DNA of 9,263 bases. Source: an uncultured Eubacteriales bacterium (GTDB lineage Bacteria > Bacillota > Clostridia > Oscillospirales > Oscillospiraceae). A program made the translations under genes and the position numbers. The DNA is taken from the NCBI GenBank assembly GCA_934567745.1, contig CAKTJM010000071.1:1-9263 (forward strand), read 5' to 3'. A model generated the notes under the pieces. The model was given only the letters and a program-made list of their open reading frames with translations, made no database searches and had not been told where the DNA came from. Positions 6,941 to 9,263 of this stretch are shown here, piece after piece (the stretch's first letter is position 1; every line of letters starts with the position of its first letter).

Positions 6941-7773
6941 CGGCCGTCCACCTCCTTCTTGATCCGGCGGCCGTCGTCGAGGAGCTGCCGCAGGCGGGGG
7001 AAGTCCCGGTCGGCCAGGGCGTCGCGGTACTCCGCGAGGTGGCCGATCAGGCAGTCCAGCTCGTCCAGCAGCGGCTCGCGGTCCTCCAGGAACAGCTCCG
7101 CCCACATGTCGGGGTCGAGCCAGGCCACACGGGTGAGGTCCCGGTAGCTCCCGGCGGAGAAGCCGTCGTGCTCGCGGGCGGTGGGGCTCTTGACGTAGGC
7201 GTTGGAGACCACGTGCGCGAGCTGGGAGGTGAAGGCGATCCGGCGGTCGTGGGCCTCGGCGGTGGTCAGGGAGATCCGCCCGAAGCCCGCCGGGGCGAGG
7301 AGCCGCTTGGCCTCGTCGAGCAGCTCGATGTCGTCGAAGGACGGCGGGACGAGGACCATGGGCGCGCCGTCGAAGAGGTCGGCGCGGCTGTACTTGAAGC
7401 CGGAGAACTGGGTCCCGGCCATCGGGTGCCCGCCGAGGAAGCGGAAGCCGTGCTCCGCGGCGAGGGGGAAGGCCCGCGCGCACACGCGCGCCTTCGTCCC
7501 GGCGCAGTCGATGACCATGGTGTGCGGGGCCAGCAGGGGCGCGAGCCGTTCGAGCTGCTGCACCACCGCCTCGGGGTAGACGGCCAGGAGCAGCAGGTCC
7601 AGCTCCGCCAGCCGGTCGTCGGTGAGCGGGGCGTCGATGGCCCCGGCGAGCTGGGCGAACTCGGTGACGCTCTCGTTGGCGTCCCAGCCGAGGACGGTCA
7701 GCTCCGGCGTGCGCCGGTAGGACTTGGCCAGGGACCCGCCGATCAGACCGAGGCCGATGATCCCGACGGTCAT
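6937..7773 (-). CDS. tyrA: Prephenate dehydrogenase, single-domain type without ACT
   Basis: The enzyme oxidatively decarboxylates prephenate to 4-hydroxyphenylpyruvate, the precursor of Tyr. The 278-residue protein starts with a Rossmann motif GLGLIGGS (7-14). Asp31 at the end of the second strand suggests preference for NAD over NADP. HPMAG (116-120) carries the catalytic His116. SQLAHVVS (183-190) and GSYRDLTR (208-215), with Arg211, match the prephenate-binding helices of the family. The protein ends soon after this helical domain, so there is no C-terminal ACT domain as in longer TyrA proteins and no fused chorismate mutase. The ATG (7773) overlaps the aroF stop as ATGA. The mutase activity it needs must come from PheA or elsewhere. 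Arogenate as substrate cannot be excluded. Confidence 0.94.
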   Translation of the reverse strand: MTVGIIGLGLIGGSLAKSYRRTPELTVLGWDANESVTEFAQLAGAIDAPLTDDRLAELDLLLLAVYPEAVVQQLERLAPLLAPHTMVIDCAGTKARVCARAFPLAAEHGFRFLGGHPMAGTQFSGFKYSRADLFDGAPMVLVPPSFDDIELLDEAKRLLAPAGFGRISLTTAEAHDRRIAFTSQLAHVVSNAYVKSPTAREHDGFSAGSYRDLTRVAWLDPDMWAELFLEDREPLLDELDCLIGHLAEYRDALADRDFPRLRQLLDDGRRIKKEVDGR

Positions 7774-8777
7774 GCCTGCATCGCCTCCCGGACTTTGAGG
7801 ATCCGCTTGGCGGTCTCGGCGAACTGGGCGGGCGTGAGGGACTGCGCGCCGTCGCACAGGGCGTGGATGGGATCGTTGTGGACCTCGATCATGATGCCGT
7901 CGGCCCCGGCGGCCGCCGCGGCCATGGCCATCGGCTCGACGAGGTCGGCGTGGCCGGTGGCGTGGCTGGGATCGACGACGACGGGCAGGTGGGTGAGCTT
8001 CTTCAGCACCGGCACGGCGGACAGGTCGAGGGTGTTGCGGGTGTAGGTGCTCTCATAGGTGCGGATGCCGCGCTCGCAGAGGATGACGTCCTCGTTGCCG
8101 TTGGCCATGATATACTCGGCGCTCATGAGCAGCTCCTTGATGGTCCCGGCCAGGCCGCGCTTGAGGAGGATGGGCTTATGGGTCTTGCCCAGCTCCTTGA
8201 GCATGTCGAAGTTCTGGGTGTTGCGCGCGCCGACCTGGATGACGTCCACGTCCTCGAAGAGGGGCAGGTTGCGGATGTCCATGATCTCGGTGACGATGGG
8301 CAGGCCGGTGGCGCGCTTGGCCTCCAGCAGCAGGCGGATGCCCTCGGCGCCGAGGCCCTGGAAGTCGTAGGGCGAGGTGCGGGGCTTGAACGCGCCGCCG
8401 CGCAGGAAGGTCGCCCCGGCGGCCTTCACGTCCTCGGCCACGCCGATGATCTGGCTCTCGGTCTCGACGGAGCACGGACCGGCGATCAGCCCGAAGGCGC
8501 CGCCGCCGATGGCGGCGGGACCGGCCTGGATGACGGTGTCGTCGGGGTGGAACTTTCGGTTGACGGCCTTGAAGGGGTCGGACACGCGGGTGACGGCCTC
8601 GACGATGTCGAGGGAGGCGATCATGTCCATATCGACGGCGCTCGTGTCGCCGATCAGACCGAGGACGGTCTGGAACTTGCCCTCGGAGACGTGGACGCCC
8701 AGGCCCTGGGCCTTGAGCCAGTGGATGAGATGTTCGGTGCGCTCGGGAGAAGCGCCGGGTTTCAAGATCGCGATCAT
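7770..8777 (-). CDS. aroF: DAHP synthase, type I-beta with N-terminal regulatory domain
   Basis: This enzyme condenses PEP and erythrose 4-phosphate into DAHP and commits carbon to the pathway. The 335-residue protein resembles the type I-beta enzyme of Thermotoga maritima. Residues 1 to about 70 form the ferredoxin-like (ACT-related) domain that binds Tyr/Phe in that relative, and the rest is the TIM barrel. Metal ligands fall at the remembered Thermotoga positions: Cys102 (AGPCS), His272 (DPSHATG), Glu298 (IEVH) and Asp309. KPRTSPY (131-137) contacts substrate. Start 8777 lies nine bases after AAGGAAGGA (8795-8787). An in-frame ATG at 8786 abuts that site and is too close. The frame stays open to 8858 inside the terminator, but that part is leader RNA. 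Symbols aroG or aroA(Q) are also used for this family. Confidence 0.96.
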   Translation of the reverse strand: MIAILKPGASPERTEHLIHWLKAQGLGVHVSEGKFQTVLGLIGDTSAVDMDMIASLDIVEAVTRVSDPFKAVNRKFHPDDTVIQAGPAAIGGGAFGLIAGPCSVETESQIIGVAEDVKAAGATFLRGGAFKPRTSPYDFQGLGAEGIRLLLEAKRATGLPIVTEIMDIRNLPLFEDVDVIQVGARNTQNFDMLKELGKTHKPILLKRGLAGTIKELLMSAEYIMANGNEDVILCERGIRTYESTYTRNTLDLSAVPVLKKLTHLPVVVDPSHATGHADLVEPMAMAAAAAGADGIMIEVHNDPIHALCDGAQSLTPAQFAETAKRILKVREAMQA

Positions 8778-8841
8778 GTGGATCATTCCTTCCTTACGTC
8801 TTAGGATGCCCTTCTGTGCGGCGGGCGTCTCGTGCCGGGAC

Positions 8842-8879
8842 AAAAAAATACACCACACAGAATGGTATCTGTGTGGTGT
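8842..8879 (-). terminator. Attenuator (intrinsic terminator) before aroF
   Basis: On the minus strand ACACCACACAGA (8879-8868) pairs perfectly with TCTGTGTGGTGT (8861-8850) around a six-base loop. After one A comes a run of seven T (8848-8842). It is a textbook intrinsic terminator, placed 65 bases before the aroF ATG and after the operon promoter, so by default it would stop transcription before the enzymes. Its upstream arm can instead pair with the antiterminator segment. Confidence 0.93.
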
Positions 8880-8946
8880 CGAAACATTCGATCAAAAGTG
8901 GGGGACGGTCATCGGCCCTCTGTTCAGCACAGCACAAACCACCATT
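8861..8946 (-). promoter_or_regulatory. Predicted antiterminator pairing
   Basis: RNA from 8946-8928 can pair with 8861-8878. The pairing runs AAUGGU with ACCAUU, then after one bulged G seven pairs (8939-8933 with 8867-8873, two of them G-U), two mismatches, and three more pairs (8930-8928 with 8876-8878). This consumes most of the terminator's upstream arm, so the two structures exclude each other. Its 5' segment overlaps the leader peptide stop codon, so a ribosome finishing the peptide would cover it. Pairing was done by eye, without energies. Confidence 0.7.
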
Positions 8947-8976
8947 ACTTTATTCCGTTGGAGCGGGTAAAGTAAT
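8944..8976 (-). promoter_or_regulatory. Leader hairpin over the Tyr/Phe codons
   Basis: AUUACUUUA (8976-8968) pairs perfectly with UAAAGUAAU (8952-8944). Inside it CCG (8966-8964) can pair with CGG (8957-8955). The 5' arm contains the last Tyr and Phe codons of the leader peptide and the 3' arm contains its stop codon. This is the place of the 1:2 pause hairpin of classic amino acid attenuators; a ribosome stalled at the Tyr/Phe codons would open it. It overlaps the antiterminator segment by only three bases. Confidence 0.7.
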
Positions 8977-9019
8977 AGCCGTAAAAGCATGCGGTGTCGA
9001 GCAGAGCACAGAGCTTCAT
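8945..9019 (-). CDS. Phe/Tyr leader peptide of the attenuator
   Basis: A 24-codon frame starts at ATG 9019, nine bases after AAAGGA (9034-9029), and ends with TAA at 8947-8945. Residues 12-17 read FYGYYF, so five of six consecutive codons (8986-8969) call for Phe or Tyr. There is no Trp. The frame lies just after the operon promoter and before a terminator with a competing fold, the arrangement of ribosome-mediated attenuation. When charged tRNA-Phe or tRNA-Tyr is scarce, a ribosome should stall here and favour read-through. The peptide is probably not functional as a protein. No T-box consensus (AGGGUGGNACCGCG) is seen in the leader, so this is not a T-box switch. Confidence is high on composition and placement; there is no experimental support. 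Confidence 0.88.
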   Translation of the reverse strand: MKLCALLDTACFYGYYFTRSNGIK

Positions 9020-9049
9020 AGCGGTCCGTCCTTTCTCTGATTTGGTGAC

Positions 9050-9078
9050 ATCCTATCACAACTGTCGAAGTCTGTCAA
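9050..9078 (-). promoter_or_regulatory. Promoter of the aro operon
   Basis: TTGACA (9078-9073), a perfect -35, is followed by a 17-bp spacer and TAGGAT (9055-9050) preceded by TGA, an extended -10. Transcription would start near the A at 9043, giving a leader RNA of roughly 200 bases to the terminator's T run. It is the only strong promoter seen for the operon. It lies 17 bases past the stop of the upstream GtrA-like gene. Confidence 0.88.
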
Positions 9079-9095
9079 GAGCGAGTTTTGGCGGT

Positions 9096-9263
9096 CTAAT
9101 GATGCCACGGATGGCCGGGGTAGAGGATGAGCTTCCGGCCGAAGAAATTCCAGAAGAAGACGAGGAAGCTGCTGAGCAGCTTGGAGACCATGAAGTACAG
9201 ATGGAGCTTCGACGTGAAGAGGAACATCAGTCCCATGGTCAGCAGCAGCCCGACGCCGGAGAT
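9096..9263 (-). CDS. C-terminal part of a GtrA-like membrane protein
   Basis: Only the last 55 residues are visible; the gene continues beyond the right edge and ends at TAG (9098-9096). The segment has two hydrophobic stretches, one around GVGLLLTMGLMFLF and one around SSFLVFFWNFFGRK, then a short tail ending in HPWHH. The pattern 'SK(L)...VFFWNFFGRK' is typical of the C-terminal transmembrane helix of GtrA-family proteins, small four-helix membrane proteins linked to moving lipid-linked sugars for cell-surface polysaccharides. It could be a stand-alone GtrA protein or the tail of a glycosyltransferase-GtrA fusion. It has no evident link to aromatic biosynthesis. No clear terminator separates it from the aro promoter. 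Confidence 0.75.
   Translation of the reverse strand: MSGVGLLLTMGLMFLFTSKLHLYFMVSKLLSSFLVFFWNFFGRKLILYPGHPWHH

Noticed and set aside
4752..7147. Very long plus-strand open frames opposite aroA and aroB (for example 4752-5876 and 5885-7147), and similar frames opposite aroE-aroK, pheA, aroC and aroF
   Set aside because: They are antisense shadows of very GC-rich genes whose codons rarely yield stops on the other strand. Their translations are rich in Gly, Arg, Ala, Val and Asp without family motifs, while the minus strand encodes well-recognised enzymes.
7774..7857. Upstream extension of tyrA to 7857
   Set aside because: The extra residues are Arg/Pro-rich and out of frame with aroF coding sequence. 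The Rossmann motif begins a few residues after the ATG at 7773, which forms an ATGA overlap.
8778..8858. N-terminal extension of aroF to the ATG at 8858
   Set aside because: This ATG lies inside the attenuator stem, has no ribosome site, and the added 27 residues are not part of the family. The start at 8777 has a good Shine-Dalgarno site and gives the expected N-terminus.
8842..9043. T-box riboswitch in the aro leader
   Set aside because: The AGGGUGGNACCGCG antiterminator consensus is absent and the leader is shorter than usual T-boxes. The Phe/Tyr-rich peptide explains the arrangement better.
1..9263. CRISPR array, insertion sequence, rRNA or complete tRNA
   Set aside because: No regularly spaced direct repeats, transposase-like frames, terminal inverted repeats or RNA gene signatures were seen on either strand.

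Overview
The window holds one nearly complete aromatic amino acid biosynthesis operon on the minus strand (about 9043 down to 670), with small accessory genes to its left and the tail of a membrane protein gene to its right. The coding DNA is very GC-rich. The Shine-Dalgarno sites are strong, the shikimate enzymes are of Gram-positive/clostridial type (type I-beta DAHP synthase, type II dehydroquinase, AroE-AroK fusion), and the 63-aa ribbon-helix-helix protein is of a kind common in Clostridia. Together these suggest a high-GC member of the Clostridia, perhaps Oscillospiraceae. That assignment is inference; there is no rRNA or other marker here.

Right edge (9096-9263): the C-terminal 55 residues of a GtrA-like membrane protein, minus strand. 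Between it and the operon (8778-9095) is a regulatory leader. It has a strong sigma-A-type promoter (TTGACA, 17 bp, extended -10 TGA-TAGGAT), a 24-codon leader peptide gene with the run Phe-Tyr-Gly-Tyr-Tyr-Phe, a hairpin over those codons, a predicted antiterminator, and an intrinsic terminator just before the first enzyme gene. This is a ribosome-mediated transcription attenuator sensing Phe/Tyr supply.

Operon (8777 to 714), in transcription order: aroF, tyrA, aroB, aroA, aroC, pheA (chorismate mutase-prephenate dehydratase-ACT), aroE-aroK fusion, aroQ. All seven shikimate steps from PEP and erythrose 4-phosphate to chorismate are present, plus the branches to phenylpyruvate and 4-hydroxyphenylpyruvate. 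No aminotransferase or trp gene is present. Consecutive genes overlap by 4-20 bp or are separated by 1 bp, so translation is probably coupled throughout. A 12-13 bp-class GC-rich hairpin with a T run (667-703) ends the operon. Control seems layered: attenuation by Phe/Tyr-tRNA charging, a ferredoxin-like regulatory domain on DAHP synthase, and an ACT domain on PheA.

Left edge (1-654): a 56-aa small protein gene on the plus strand (484-654) with a strong Shine-Dalgarno site, diverging from a 63-aa ribbon-helix-helix protein gene on the minus strand (179-370). A perfect 18-bp palindrome lies between them, over the promoter of the plus-strand gene. Beyond the regulator lies a cluster of three hairpins (77-179), one with an 18-bp perfect stem. 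A possible gene start lies at the extreme left edge.
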